From NCBI RefSeq assembly GCF_019469205.1, contig NZ_CP048265.1, positions 496,001 to 560,000 on the forward strand: 64,000 nucleotides of DNA, in the 5' to 3' direction. Within the stretch, counting starts at the first letter, position 1, and each line of letters begins with the position of its first letter. The notes below the pieces were generated by a model. That model made no database searches. It was not told the origin of the DNA and saw only the letters and a program-made list of their open reading frames with translations. The translations under genes were made by a program, and so were the position numbers. The DNA comes from Gilliamella sp. ESL0405. Its GTDB lineage: Bacteria > Pseudomonadota > Gammaproteobacteria > Enterobacterales > Orbaceae. Below are positions 35,390 through 45,101 of the stretch, in pieces.

Positions 35390-37993
35390 TTATGACTTCT
35401 TACCTTTTTTTAATCCAGTAATACCACCTGAAATCAGTATGGTGGTATCAATAAGGGCAACTAAAGGATCGAGCCCGGTCGGAACAGCCATATAACGTGG
35501 CTCCCAATGTGTGGCAAACTTATCTTTGAATCGCCTTAATCCTTGAAAGTTATAAAAGCGTCCACCACGGCGAAAGACTAATGCGCCTAATCGTTGGATT
35601 ATCGGTGCGCCTCGGCGTCGTTGCATTCCCGCCAGCGGTACCATGCCTAAACTAAAATATTTAAATCCTTTTTGTTGATAATGCAAAATCAACCCAACCA
35701 TTAAAAATTCCATAGTCAGTTTTGGAATATCTTGCACAACTCGCATTAAATCGATGCTTGCTGAGTAATGTTGGTCAGTTTCAAGTAAGTTTACAAAGGC
35801 AATAATGCGCCCTTGATACTCAATGGTGGCAATGGTGAAACGATCTAAATATTGTTTAGAAAAAGAGCCTAACGAGAATTTTTTCTCTTTGGTATGCTTA
35901 TTGCTCAGCCAGGCATCCGACACGGTTTTTAACTCATCTAACGGAGCAGTACCCGGCGCATAAAATTTTAGACTCAGCCCGTCACGCTGACCACGATTCC
36001 ATGTGTAACGCAGATCTTTATAGCCTTTTGAGGTTAAGTCAAATTCAGCTAAATTAACTAAAGCCTCTTCCCCCAGTTTTATCGCTTGCAAGCCGATATC
36101 CATATAAAAAGGTAAGTTGGCCGCTTTAACGTGGTAAAATACCGGCCGTAAATGATGTTGATCGCATAAATCCCGAAAAGCCCAAATTAACTCAGCTCGC
36201 TCACCACTATCACCAATAGGATCGTAAAGGGCAACCATGCTTCGTCTACGTTTGGCATACATGATAAAAGCGGTTTGTGTTTGGTTAAATAACAGCGATT
36301 TATCGGCATTCATGGCAAGCAAACCTTCCGGCTGTTTGGAATTGAGGATGATTTGATAAGCTTTATTTAACTCCTCTTGCTTCGGCAGATTGATAACCGG
36401 TAACGAAGGTCGAAATAGCCAATAGAGCATGATACAGGTGAGTAGAATAAAGCTTGCTAACGCCATTTTTAATCCTCGAGGTGCGTGACTATCTAACTCA
36501 AATTGCCACCACAAAGATTGGTTGTAAGTCGCGTTTTGATAGATAAATAGTGTCAACCAAACCAACAGAGCAATCAAACAAAAACAGATTGCAAAGGATT
36601 TCAATGAATAAGGTAAAACTCGCAATCGGCTTTTACGATAAAAGGTCGTTCTAAACTTAATCAATAATAAGGTTATAGCAGATAAAAAACTGGTTTCAAT
36701 CCAATGCAGTCCACTTAACAGCGAGCAACAGCTACCTAAAACCAATAAAATAATCGACACGTTCCAAGCGCTATATAGTCTGCGACGTAGCCCCATTGCC
36801 AGCAGTAAACACAGTACACCAATTAAACTGGCGCTTAAGTGGGCAAGGTTGACCACTTTATTTGGGATGAGAGTGGTGACAAATGGATGATTGTACCCGG
36901 GGATGATGCTGGAAAACATCATCACCACGCCGGCAACAAAGACTAAGAACGCCATAATGGCTGCGGCAATGCCGGTTTCGTTTTCGTCAACTTGCGGAGC
37001 GGTTAAAAATTGTTTGCCTTCGTTGATTAACAACAAAATACTGGCCGGAATCAGTGGTAAAAGGATATAAATAATTCGATAAATGATGAGTGCAACGGTT
37101 AATTGCGCTGCGCCAATTTGCGATGAAAATGCCGCTAACATAATGGCTTCAAATATCCCAACACCACCGGGAACATGACTTAATACCCCAGCGACTAATG
37201 CAATAATATAGATCATAATAAAGGTGATAAAGTTGGGCTGATTGGGGATAAGAAAGTAGAGAATGGCTCCGGCTAATAGGATATCAAATAATGTGATGAG
37301 AAACTGACAACTTGCCAGCTTTAAGTTAGGCAGGCGGATTGACCAGTGTAAAAATTGAAATAATTGACTATCTGGATTTGGTCTTTGGGTTAGTCGATGA
37401 CAATATAAATAGAGTAACAGCCCGGCATATAGCCCAACAACGCCACCAGCAATAAGCCAAACCTGTCCCGCCGACAAATGCAAAGCTAACATGGTGTCGT
37501 GGGGGTGAATTAATGCTGCAACGGCGGCGAGCAGTGGTAAGGTAAAACCTAACGACAAAGTGACGAAAATTGACATTCTGGCAACATCAATGGTGGTTAA
37601 ACCATACTTAAAATAGAGCCGGCAACGGATTGCACCGCCGGATAACGCCGATAACCCAACGGCATTGCCTATGGCTGATGCACAAATGCCACCGACTGCA
37701 ATAGTTGATCGTTTTAAATCTACGCCGGCATAGCGAGCGGCTGACCATTCATAGCATATCAGCATAATATAACTCCCTATCGCTGACAGACAGGCAAATA
37801 GTACCGCACGAAATGAAAGCTTATCAAAAGCATTTTTGATATCTTGCAGATTAATTGTTTTTAACAGTTCCCAACAAACGATTAATGCAACAAAAAAAAT
37901 AGATAAGGCTAGAAGTAAAGCTAAAAATTGACGATAGCGAGTGAAGTCTTCTATCAATTGCCATGGCAAAACTTTACGCGCTGAAATTTTCAC
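35390..37993 (-). CDS. mprF: Bifunctional lysylphosphatidylglycerol flippase/synthetase MprF
   Basis: 867 residues. About the first 530 form many membrane spans (flippase half, with GICASAIGNAVGLSALSGGA and VAGVLSHVPGGVGIFEAIML). The C-terminal GNAT-like DUF2156 half (about 550-860) carries YAKRRRSMVALYDPIGD, DLRYTWNRGQRDGLSLKFY and LGMVPLAGMQRRRGAP. It transfers lysine (or alanine) from aminoacyl-tRNA to phosphatidylglycerol and flips the product, lowering surface negative charge and giving resistance to cationic peptides. Operon with acvB. Confidence 0.93.
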   Translation of the reverse strand: MKISARKVLPWQLIEDFTRYRQFLALLLALSIFFVALIVCWELLKTINLQDIKNAFDKLSFRAVLFACLSAIGSYIMLICYEWSAARYAGVDLKRSTIAVGGICASAIGNAVGLSALSGGAIRCRLYFKYGLTTIDVARMSIFVTLSLGFTLPLLAAVAALIHPHDTMLALHLSAGQVWLIAGGVVGLYAGLLLYLYCHRLTQRPNPDSQLFQFLHWSIRLPNLKLASCQFLITLFDILLAGAILYFLIPNQPNFITFIMIYIIALVAGVLSHVPGGVGIFEAIMLAAFSSQIGAAQLTVALIIYRIIYILLPLIPASILLLINEGKQFLTAPQVDENETGIAAAIMAFLVFVAGVVMMFSSIIPGYNHPFVTTLIPNKVVNLAHLSASLIGVLCLLLAMGLRRRLYSAWNVSIILLVLGSCCSLLSGLHWIETSFLSAITLLLIKFRTTFYRKSRLRVLPYSLKSFAICFCLIALLVWLTLFIYQNATYNQSLWWQFELDSHAPRGLKMALASFILLTCIMLYWLFRPSLPVINLPKQEELNKAYQIILNSKQPEGLLAMNADKSLLFNQTQTAFIMYAKRRRSMVALYDPIGDSGERAELIWAFRDLCDQHHLRPVFYHVKAANLPFYMDIGLQAIKLGEEALVNLAEFDLTSKGYKDLRYTWNRGQRDGLSLKFYAPGTAPLDELKTVSDAWLSNKHTKEKKFSLGSFSKQYLDRFTIATIEYQGRIIAFVNLLETDQHYSASIDLMRVVQDIPKLTMEFLMVGLILHYQQKGFKYFSLGMVPLAGMQRRRGAPIIQRLGALVFRRGGRFYNFQGLRRFKDKFATHWEPRYMAVPTGLDPLVALIDTTILISGGITGLKKGKKS

Positions 37994-38403
37994 TTAATCA
38001 ACTCCAAAAATCTGCTTCGATGAAATTTAGGTTTGGCATTCTAACGCTCGCTATTGATGAAAACAATCAAGGGAAAATTAAAGAAAATATAAAAAAAACA
38101 TTAATTACTGTCGGTTTTTAATGGTTATTGTTTATTTATTGTGCGGTTTTATTGTTGAATCTGAATTTTACGTATTATTTTCATTTGTCCAATTCTCCTA
38201 TTATTAGCTTAATATTATTCAATGATAAGGCTTTTAGCGATAGGTTACAGTTTGCTATAATTTGCTTAAATTTATTTAATAAACTGTAAATGGTGTCTAT
38301 TGAGTCAACATTGCGATAATTTCCTTAATTTATCGCTCACGATTTGTTGCTTTTATAAAGTTAATCCAACCGAATATTTAACCGTTATCATTTTTATAAA
38401 CTT

Positions 38404-39084
38404 ATGAATACAAAATTAGCTGCCCGAATAAACGACCAACAACAATCTGTGATAGTAGCGGTGCAATCCTATGTTGCGCAAAAGTTAGCCCATGATTTTT
38501 CCGGGCATGATATTGCGCATATTGAGCGAGTGGTCAGCTTGGCACAGACAATCTTGATTAACGAATCTAATGCCGATGCTTTTATCGTGATATTGAGCGC
38601 CTATTTACATGATGTGATTGACGAAAAAGTGGTTGCTGATGTTAATCAAGCGGTGAGTGAATTGCGGGATTATTTATTTTCGCTAAACTTAACACAAACA
38701 CAAATCAATCAGATTTTCGATATTATCGAAAATATGTCTTATCGAAAAAACTTAAGTTCAGTAAAAAAATTATCACTCGAAGGGCAGATTGTTCAAGATG
38801 CTGATCGTTTAGACGCCATTGGCGCAATTGGTATTGGTCGAACTTTTTATTATGGTGGTAACAGACATAATATTATGCACAATCCTGCCATATCACCCCG
38901 AACGCAACTTAACGAAGATAACTACAAACAACCTAACACCGTCATCAATCATTTTTATGAAAAGCTTTTTTTACTGAAAGATATGCTCAATACAAGCACA
39001 GCGAAACAGCTAGCAAAACAGCGGCACGAGTTTATGCTTCAGTTCGTTAACCAGTTTGAAAAAGAGTGGCGAGGGGAGGCATAG
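38404..39084 (+). CDS. HD-domain phosphohydrolase (YedJ-like)
   Basis: 226-residue cytoplasmic protein of the HD superfamily. Metal-binding motifs: FSGHDIAHIERVVSLA (His), ILSAYLHDVIDE (His-Asp) and a C-terminal DADRLDAIGAIGIGRTF. This matches the YedJ/YpgQ type, thought to be nucleotide pyrophosphohydrolases, but the substrate here is unproven. No strong ribosome site precedes the ATG. The 410-bp gap from 37994 to 38403 contains no gene; AT-rich DNA with possible divergent promoters. Confidence 0.85.
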   Translation: MNTKLAARINDQQQSVIVAVQSYVAQKLAHDFSGHDIAHIERVVSLAQTILINESNADAFIVILSAYLHDVIDEKVVADVNQAVSELRDYLFSLNLTQTQINQIFDIIENMSYRKNLSSVKKLSLEGQIVQDADRLDAIGAIGIGRTFYYGGNRHNIMHNPAISPRTQLNEDNYKQPNTVINHFYEKLFLLKDMLNTSTAKQLAKQRHEFMLQFVNQFEKEWRGEA

Positions 39085-39168
39085 CGCTATTAAGTTTAAT
39101 TCATTGAATATATCTATCATGTCGTTATAATTAATTAAGTTATAAAATAATGGGTAAAGGAGCGGGCA

Positions 39169-40011
39169 ATGAATTTATCTATCAATACTAAAATAGATTT
39201 GGGCAACAATGTTGCCATGCAGCAGCTTGGTTTTGGTACCTATAAATTAACCGATTTAGATCAGGTAATAAAGGCGGTAAACACTGCCACTAAGGTTGGG
39301 TACCGTTCATTCGATACTGCTGAGCTTTATCAAAATGAAAAACAGCTTGGGCAGGCGATTAAGCAATGTGGTGTTGACCGAAAAGATTTATTTATCACCT
39401 CCAAAATCAGTAATCAAAATCAAGGATATGAAAAAACCTTAGCCGGTTATGAACAAACGTTGAAAGATCTCCAACTTGATTATCTTGATCTGTTTTTAGT
39501 GCACTGGCCACTTAATAGTACCTTTTTTGAAACGTGGCGAGCGTTTGAAAAACTTTATGAAGAAAAGCGTGTCAGGGCAATTGGTGTCTGTAATTTTCAT
39601 ATTTCGCATTTAGAACTTTTAGCCAGTCAAGCCAATATCAAACCTATGATTAATCAAATTGAGATCCACCCTTATTTAACGCAAATTGATTTAGTCCGCT
39701 ATTTGCACCAGCATGATATCGCCATTGAAGCTTGGTCACCTTTAGCTCGCAATAAAGTATTGAGTGATCCGCTTTTGGTGAATATTGGCGATCGGTATAA
39801 TAAATCGGTGTCACAAGTCACTTTACGCTGGCATTTGCAAAATGGCTATATCGTCATTCCAAAATCATCACACCCCGATCGGATTGCTGAAAATGCTAAT
39901 ATTTATGATTTTGAGTTAACGGCTGATGAGATGCGTAAAATCAACTGTTTAAATCAAAATTACCGCACTGGCCCAAATCCCGATGATGTGTATACTAAAA
40001 ATGGCTTTTAA
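39169..40011 (+). CDS. Aldo/keto reductase
   Basis: 280-residue NADPH-dependent reductase with a TIM-barrel fold. The catalytic tetrad is visible in YRSFDTAELYQNE (Asp, Tyr), LFITSKIS (Lys) and LFLVHWPL (His); the cofactor end reads VIPKSSHPDRIAENANIYDF. Closest in layout to 2,5-diketo-D-gluconate reductase-type and similar bacterial AKRs. AAAGGAG precedes the ATG. It appears monocistronic. Confidence 0.92.
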   Translation: MNLSINTKIDLGNNVAMQQLGFGTYKLTDLDQVIKAVNTATKVGYRSFDTAELYQNEKQLGQAIKQCGVDRKDLFITSKISNQNQGYEKTLAGYEQTLKDLQLDYLDLFLVHWPLNSTFFETWRAFEKLYEEKRVRAIGVCNFHISHLELLASQANIKPMINQIEIHPYLTQIDLVRYLHQHDIAIEAWSPLARNKVLSDPLLVNIGDRYNKSVSQVTLRWHLQNGYIVIPKSSHPDRIAENANIYDFELTADEMRKINCLNQNYRTGPNPDDVYTKNGF

Positions 40012-40056
40012 AATGACGCTGGTGCGCTTAACGGACTTTAGTTAAGCGCACTTTTA

Positions 40057-40980
40057 CTATACCGGAACTGGCGCCCCCACTAACGATAACACAATCGGCA
40101 GTGTAATTAAGCTCAATAACGTGCTGACCAGCGTCGCACTGGAAACCAACTCAGGGTGCGTATCAAATTGTACTGACATCAATGTCGTATTGGCGGCACT
40201 TGGCATTGCGGCTAATACCACTAATACTTGCTTATAAACCGGTAAAATCGGTAAATAATAGACCATTATGCTTGCCACAATCGGCGAAATAACCATACGG
40301 GTGATTAACGAAAACGACAGTTTAGGATAATCGAGTTGTTTAATGTGTATCTTAGCAAGCTGCATACCTAAAATAATCATAATCACCACAATGGATGAAT
40401 CACCAATCATATTAATTGAGGTCATAATCGATTTGGATAATGGAATATGACACAGCTGAAAAATAATCCCCAAAAGTGCTCCATAAGCCACTGGCATGCG
40501 GATAACTTTATTAATCACATCTTTTTGACTGACGATATCGCTACGAGAACTACCTTTAGCGGCATAATAGATACCCACGGTGCTCATCACAAATTGTTGT
40601 AACACCATCATAATCACGCCTAAATCAAAGCCAACCGCGCCAAAAAAGACCAATAGTACCGGCGTACCATAATTGCCATTATTCATAAAACATGAGCTTA
40701 AAATCATCGCGCACCGCTCTTTGGTCGAATATTTCATTATCACCGACCAAATCGAGACAATCGCCACTAATGACAGGCAAAGCCCAAAGATATACATCAC
40801 ATAAAATAGATAATCAGTGGTGAGGGTATGGGTGTAGAAAGTTTTAAATGCCAAAAAAGGTGAAAGCACATACAGTGACATTTTAGACAGATTAGCCACA
40901 TCAAATTTTAAGATTTTTTGGGCGATAAAGCCGACAATAAAAATACAAAAAATAGGGAATAAAATGATAAAAAATTGCAT
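40057..40980 (-). CDS. AEC-family transporter (auxin efflux carrier type)
   Basis: 307-residue inner-membrane protein with about ten spans, AEC family (MdcF/malonate and malate carriers). Family features: FNxPFLAFKTF-like region LSPFLAFKTFYT, SSCFMNNGNYGTPVLLVFFG and AAMPSAANTTLMSVQFDTHP, then SATLVSTLLSLITLPIVLSL. It would export or import small organic acids. It is located 22 bp downstream of glnD on the same strand and may be cotranscribed. Confidence 0.9.
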   Translation of the reverse strand: MQFFIILFPIFCIFIVGFIAQKILKFDVANLSKMSLYVLSPFLAFKTFYTHTLTTDYLFYVMYIFGLCLSLVAIVSIWSVIMKYSTKERCAMILSSCFMNNGNYGTPVLLVFFGAVGFDLGVIMMVLQQFVMSTVGIYYAAKGSSRSDIVSQKDVINKVIRMPVAYGALLGIIFQLCHIPLSKSIMTSINMIGDSSIVVIMIILGMQLAKIHIKQLDYPKLSFSLITRMVISPIVASIMVYYLPILPVYKQVLVVLAAMPSAANTTLMSVQFDTHPELVSSATLVSTLLSLITLPIVLSLVGAPVPV

Positions 40981-41002
40981 AAATAATATCTTTATTTGTT
41001 AA

Positions 41003-43666
41003 CTAGCTTATTGAATCAATCGCATTGATGATAGATTCACGTAAATCATGGCAAGTTTTATCATCAAGCGCTTTATTGTGTTTATCGGTTAAGATAAACA
41101 GATCTTCGATATGTTCACCAATGGTGGCAATTTTAGCACTACTTAATGACAAATCTAAATTGGCAAACACTTCACCGACACAAGCAAGCAAGCCGGGTTT
41201 ATCAAGGGCGATCAGCTCCATATAAGTTTGGCTATCATTAAACGCTGATAAAAAGTTAACTTGCGTTGGGATTGAAAACGATCGTAATCTTTGTTTTGGT
41301 GGTTTGATCCTTACCCCTTTATAAACCGGTTGTTGTAATGCCTTTTCAAGTGCGGTGATGATATCTTGATGCCGATTTTTTTGTACCGTTTGCCCGTTCG
41401 GCTCTAAGACGATAAAGGTGTCGAGGGCAAAGCCTTTTTTGTTGGTGATAATTAAGGCATCATGAATATTTAAGTTAAGTTTACTGAGCGTATTGCAAGC
41501 GGTTGCAAACAGATAAGGTCTATCAGGCGAGTAGATAATAATTTCAGTTCCGCCATGATAAGGCGCCGGATTGATTGATACCAAGGTTTGGTTTAAATCA
41601 TGGTTTAACAAAATTTGCGCGTGCCACACGATCTGTTCGGTACTGTAACGCAAAAAGTAGTCGACCCGATAATCTTGCCAAAGATCATTGATTGCCGGCT
41701 CAGAAAAGTGTTGCCCAAGCAGCATGGTTAATGCATCTTGCTTATGTTGCCTTGCAATACTACGTTGCTGAGGTATTTGGTGAATGCCAGTATCAAACGA
41801 GCGTTTAGCGGTTAAATACAGTTCACGTAGTAGACTTTGTTTCCAGCTATTCCATAGCGTTTCATTGGTGGCACACACATCGGCAACCGTTAAGCAAAGT
41901 AGATATTGCAAACGGCGTTTGCTTTTCACCAATTGTACAAAAGCACGGATAACATCGGGGTCTTGTAAGTCTCGATTTTGTGCGGTGACAGACATTAATA
42001 AGTGGTAACGCACCAGCCAGATGATTAGATCGGTATCTTTTGCCTCTAATTGATGTAAATGGCAGAATTTTTCTACCAGTTTGGCGCCGATCTCTGAATG
42101 ATCGCCATGGTGCCCTTTACCAATATCGTGAAATAAACCGGTAATGATTAACAGTTCCGGTTTGGATAATTTGGCTAGCACGGCTGAACTATTGGGGTGC
42201 TTGAGTTGACCGGCTTGTGTTTTGAAGCTATCAAGCTCCAGTAACAGGCGAATCGTATGTTCATCCACCGTATAGGCATGAAACAGATCAAACTGCATCA
42301 TACCGGCAATGTGTTTCCAACCCGGTATATAAACCGTTAATATGCCATATTGGTGCATGGGCAATATCGCCTTTTTAATGGCATCCGGGTGTTTAATTAT
42401 TTGCATAAACAGCGCTCTAGCTTTTGCCTCTTCACAAAGTAGCGAAGTTAAGTGCCGTCTGGCTGAGCGTAATTGTCTAATGGTGTTTGAATAAAGTCCG
42501 GTAACTTGTGGATTAAGCAACATGGTATAAAACAGTTGCATAATCATGACCGGATCGTCGTTGAAAATATTATCATTTTTGACGTCGATTAAATTCTCCC
42601 GAACTTGAAAATAGTCATCGATATCATAAGGTTTATTATTGGCGTGTTGGGCTAAAATCGATTCATCAAAAAGCTGTAACAGCATTTGATTTAATTCGGT
42701 AATATTATGCGCTACACGATAGTAGTCGTGCATCATCTTTTCAACCGGTGTATTGCCTTCGCCTTTATAACCTAGCAAATTAGCAATGCTCAGTTGGCGG
42801 TCAAACAGCAGGCGGTTATCATAACGATTTATCACGCTATGCAACGCAAAACGCATTCGCCATAAAAATTTACGGCACGTTTTAAACTCTTCGATATCTT
42901 CGGGCGTTAAGTAGTCAAAGTTAGCCACTTTCTGCAAAAACTGATCACCATAATGGCGAATTGCTATCCATTGAATAATTTGCATATCACGCAAACCGCC
43001 CGGGCTATTTTTTAAATCCGGTTCAAGATTATAGGTGGTGCTGTGATACTGTTTATGGCGCTCTTTTTGTTCGGCAACTTTTGCCCGATAAAACGCCGCC
43101 GAAGGCCAGATTTTATCGCTAAAAATCTGTGCGCTTAGCTCATCTGATAGCGATTGACTACCGACAATTAATCTTGATTCGATTAAGTTGGTCATAATTG
43201 TGATATCGTTTTTCGCTTCTTGCAGGCAGGTTTTTAACGTTCTGACGCTATGCCCGATATCTAAATGCAGATCCCAAAGTAAACGCACTAAATGACCTAT
43301 TTGGTTTTCCAGCTCTTTACTTAGTGCTTGGTCACTTAAGATTAAAATATCAATGTCAGATAGCGGATGTAGTTCTGAGCGGCCATAACCACCAACCGCA
43401 ATTAATGCAATGCGATTTTTTTTAAACAGTGAAGGAGTTTGTTCGGGGATTTGATAATATCGCCATAAACGCTCAAGCAGCTTATCAATAAATGCACTGC
43501 GTAAATGCACTAAGTCATCGATATCAACTTGTTGTTTAAACTGATCAACAGACCATTGCTGAAAGTCATCGAGTTGCTGTTTAAGATAGCTAATATTTAT
43601 CTGCTCATCAGTAAAATCGAGCGGAGAAATCGGGTAATTCAAATGGGCATCAGTCATAGTTGTCAA
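41003..43666 (-). CDS. glnD: PII uridylyltransferase / uridylyl-removing enzyme GlnD
   Basis: 887 residues; senses glutamine and modifies or demodifies PII proteins, the input to the NtrB-NtrC pair encoded at 768-3277. Domains: nucleotidyltransferase (GGYGRSELHPLSDIDILIL, about 90-110), central helical GlnD domain (LKNSPGGLRDMQIIQWIA), HD domain (IITGLFHDIGKGHHGDHS) for the removing activity, and two C-terminal ACT domains (about 705-790 and 810-885) for glutamine binding. Length matches E. coli (890). Confidence 0.97.
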   Translation of the reverse strand: MTTMTDAHLNYPISPLDFTDEQINISYLKQQLDDFQQWSVDQFKQQVDIDDLVHLRSAFIDKLLERLWRYYQIPEQTPSLFKKNRIALIAVGGYGRSELHPLSDIDILILSDQALSKELENQIGHLVRLLWDLHLDIGHSVRTLKTCLQEAKNDITIMTNLIESRLIVGSQSLSDELSAQIFSDKIWPSAAFYRAKVAEQKERHKQYHSTTYNLEPDLKNSPGGLRDMQIIQWIAIRHYGDQFLQKVANFDYLTPEDIEEFKTCRKFLWRMRFALHSVINRYDNRLLFDRQLSIANLLGYKGEGNTPVEKMMHDYYRVAHNITELNQMLLQLFDESILAQHANNKPYDIDDYFQVRENLIDVKNDNIFNDDPVMIMQLFYTMLLNPQVTGLYSNTIRQLRSARRHLTSLLCEEAKARALFMQIIKHPDAIKKAILPMHQYGILTVYIPGWKHIAGMMQFDLFHAYTVDEHTIRLLLELDSFKTQAGQLKHPNSSAVLAKLSKPELLIITGLFHDIGKGHHGDHSEIGAKLVEKFCHLHQLEAKDTDLIIWLVRYHLLMSVTAQNRDLQDPDVIRAFVQLVKSKRRLQYLLCLTVADVCATNETLWNSWKQSLLRELYLTAKRSFDTGIHQIPQQRSIARQHKQDALTMLLGQHFSEPAINDLWQDYRVDYFLRYSTEQIVWHAQILLNHDLNQTLVSINPAPYHGGTEIIIYSPDRPYLFATACNTLSKLNLNIHDALIITNKKGFALDTFIVLEPNGQTVQKNRHQDIITALEKALQQPVYKGVRIKPPKQRLRSFSIPTQVNFLSAFNDSQTYMELIALDKPGLLACVGEVFANLDLSLSSAKIATIGEHIEDLFILTDKHNKALDDKTCHDLRESIINAIDSIS

Positions 43667-43767
43667 ATTGATAAAGACAATTGGATGATGATAACGTTAC
43701 CTGATTTTTAATAACTGTCAAGCTACCGTTAGGGTAAAAATGACCTCAATAAATCTGTATAGATGAT

Positions 43768-43795
43768 AAAAAAGGAACAATTTTTTGTTCCTTTT
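43768..43795. terminator. Terminator between nrdB and glnD
   Basis: AAAGGAACAA / TTGTTCCTTT stem with a four-base loop, flanked by A and T runs. It terminates nrdAB on the minus strand before glnD. Confidence 0.8.
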
Positions 43796-43835
43796 GTCAA
43801 GAAGTTTCAGAAAATACCCACGTTTGAGTATAAAA
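43795..43835. repeat. Dispersed copy of the repeat core, abutting nrdB
   Basis: TGTCAAGAAGTTTCAGAAAA and the following ACCCACGTTTGAGTATAAAA match the first part of each 213-bp unit at 31936-32634 almost base for base. This single copy ends exactly at the nrdB stop codon (43836-43838). Confidence 0.8.
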
Positions 43836-44972
43836 CTATAATTTGAAATCGCTTAAATCATCTTCATTGATTTCAGAATCAATTTGACCCACTAAGTACG
43901 AGCTCATTTCAGCTTCTTGTGGGGCAACTTGGACATTGTCTGATACTAGCCAATTGTTGATCCATGGGATCGGGTTGGATTTTACTTCGTACGGTAATTT
44001 TAATCCGACTGCTTGCATGCGGATATTGGTGATATACTCGACATACTGGCATAAGATATCTTTGTTTAAACCAATCATTGAGCCACCTTCAAATAGATAC
44101 GATGCCCACTCTTTTTCTTGATTGGCGGCTTGTAAGAAGAGATCATAACAATCTTGTTCGCACTCTTTGGCAATTTCCGCCATTTCCGGATCGTCTTCGC
44201 CACTGCGTAAGGTGTTAATCATAAATTGGGTGCCGGTTAAGTGTAGTGCTTCGTCACGGGCGATAAGTTTGATAATTTTGGCATTACCTTCCATTAATTC
44301 CCGTTCAGCAAATGCAAATGAGCAAGCAAAGCTGACATAAAAGCGAATCGCTTCAAGGGCATTGACGCTCATTAAGCACAGGTATAGCCGGCGTTTAAGT
44401 TCACGTAGGTCGATTGTTACCGTGCGATTGTTAATTGTGTGCTTGCCTTCACCAAATAAGTTGTAATAGCTGGCATAGCTAATTAAATCATCATAATATC
44501 CTGCAATGTCGCCGGCACGTTTTTGAATCTCTTTATTCGTCACAATATCGTCAAATACCACTGACGGATCGTTGACAATATTACGAATAATATGCGTGTA
44601 AGAGCGAGAGTGGATAGTTTCAGAAAATGACCATGTCTCAACCCATGTTTCAAGTTCGGGGATCGAGATAAGGGGCAATAAAGCCACATTCGGACTACGG
44701 CCTTGAATGGAATCAAGTAAGGTTTGATACTTTAAATTACTGATAAAAATATGTTTTTCATGTTCCGGTAGCGCCGCATAGTCGATACGATCTTGTGAAA
44801 TGTCGACTTCCTCCGGACGCCAAAAGAATGAAAGTTGTTTTTCGATAAGTTTTTCGAACATCTCATATTTTTGTTGATCGTAACGTGCAACATTAACTGG
44901 TTGTCCAAGAAACATCGGCTCTTTAAGTTGATCATTATGCACATGCGAAAAGGTACTGTAATTCATACTCAT
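43836..44972 (-). CDS. nrdB: Ribonucleotide reductase class Ia, beta subunit NrdB
   Basis: 378 residues; houses the di-iron tyrosyl radical that starts ribonucleotide reduction. Iron and radical residues are in [34 protein letters not shown] (Glu, His and the radical Tyr) and [20 protein letters not shown] is 7 bp before the ATG at 44972; an ATG two codons later gives the E. coli length of 376. The C-terminal DLSDFKL is the tail that docks into NrdA. Operon with nrdA, 129 bp downstream of it. Confidence 0.97.
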   Translation of the reverse strand: MSMNYSTFSHVHNDQLKEPMFLGQPVNVARYDQQKYEMFEKLIEKQLSFFWRPEEVDISQDRIDYAALPEHEKHIFISNLKYQTLLDSIQGRSPNVALLPLISIPELETWVETWSFSETIHSRSYTHIIRNIVNDPSVVFDDIVTNKEIQKRAGDIAGYYDDLISYASYYNLFGEGKHTINNRTVTIDLRELKRRLYLCLMSVNALEAIRFYVSFACSFAFAERELMEGNAKIIKLIARDEALHLTGTQFMINTLRSGEDDPEMAEIAKECEQDCYDLFLQAANQEKEWASYLFEGGSMIGLNKDILCQYVEYITNIRMQAVGLKLPYEVKSNPIPWINNWLVSDNVQVAPQEAEMSSYLVGQIDSEINEDDLSDFKL

Positions 44973-45101
44973 AACAAAACTCCTAACTGATTTTTAGTTA
45001 TTTTTACCGCCACCTTTCGACAGTGAAAAGAGGGCAACATTAGGGGAAAGTATCCGTTTCCCCAATACAATGATTAAATGGCTATTTTTTATAGCGTTAG
45101 A

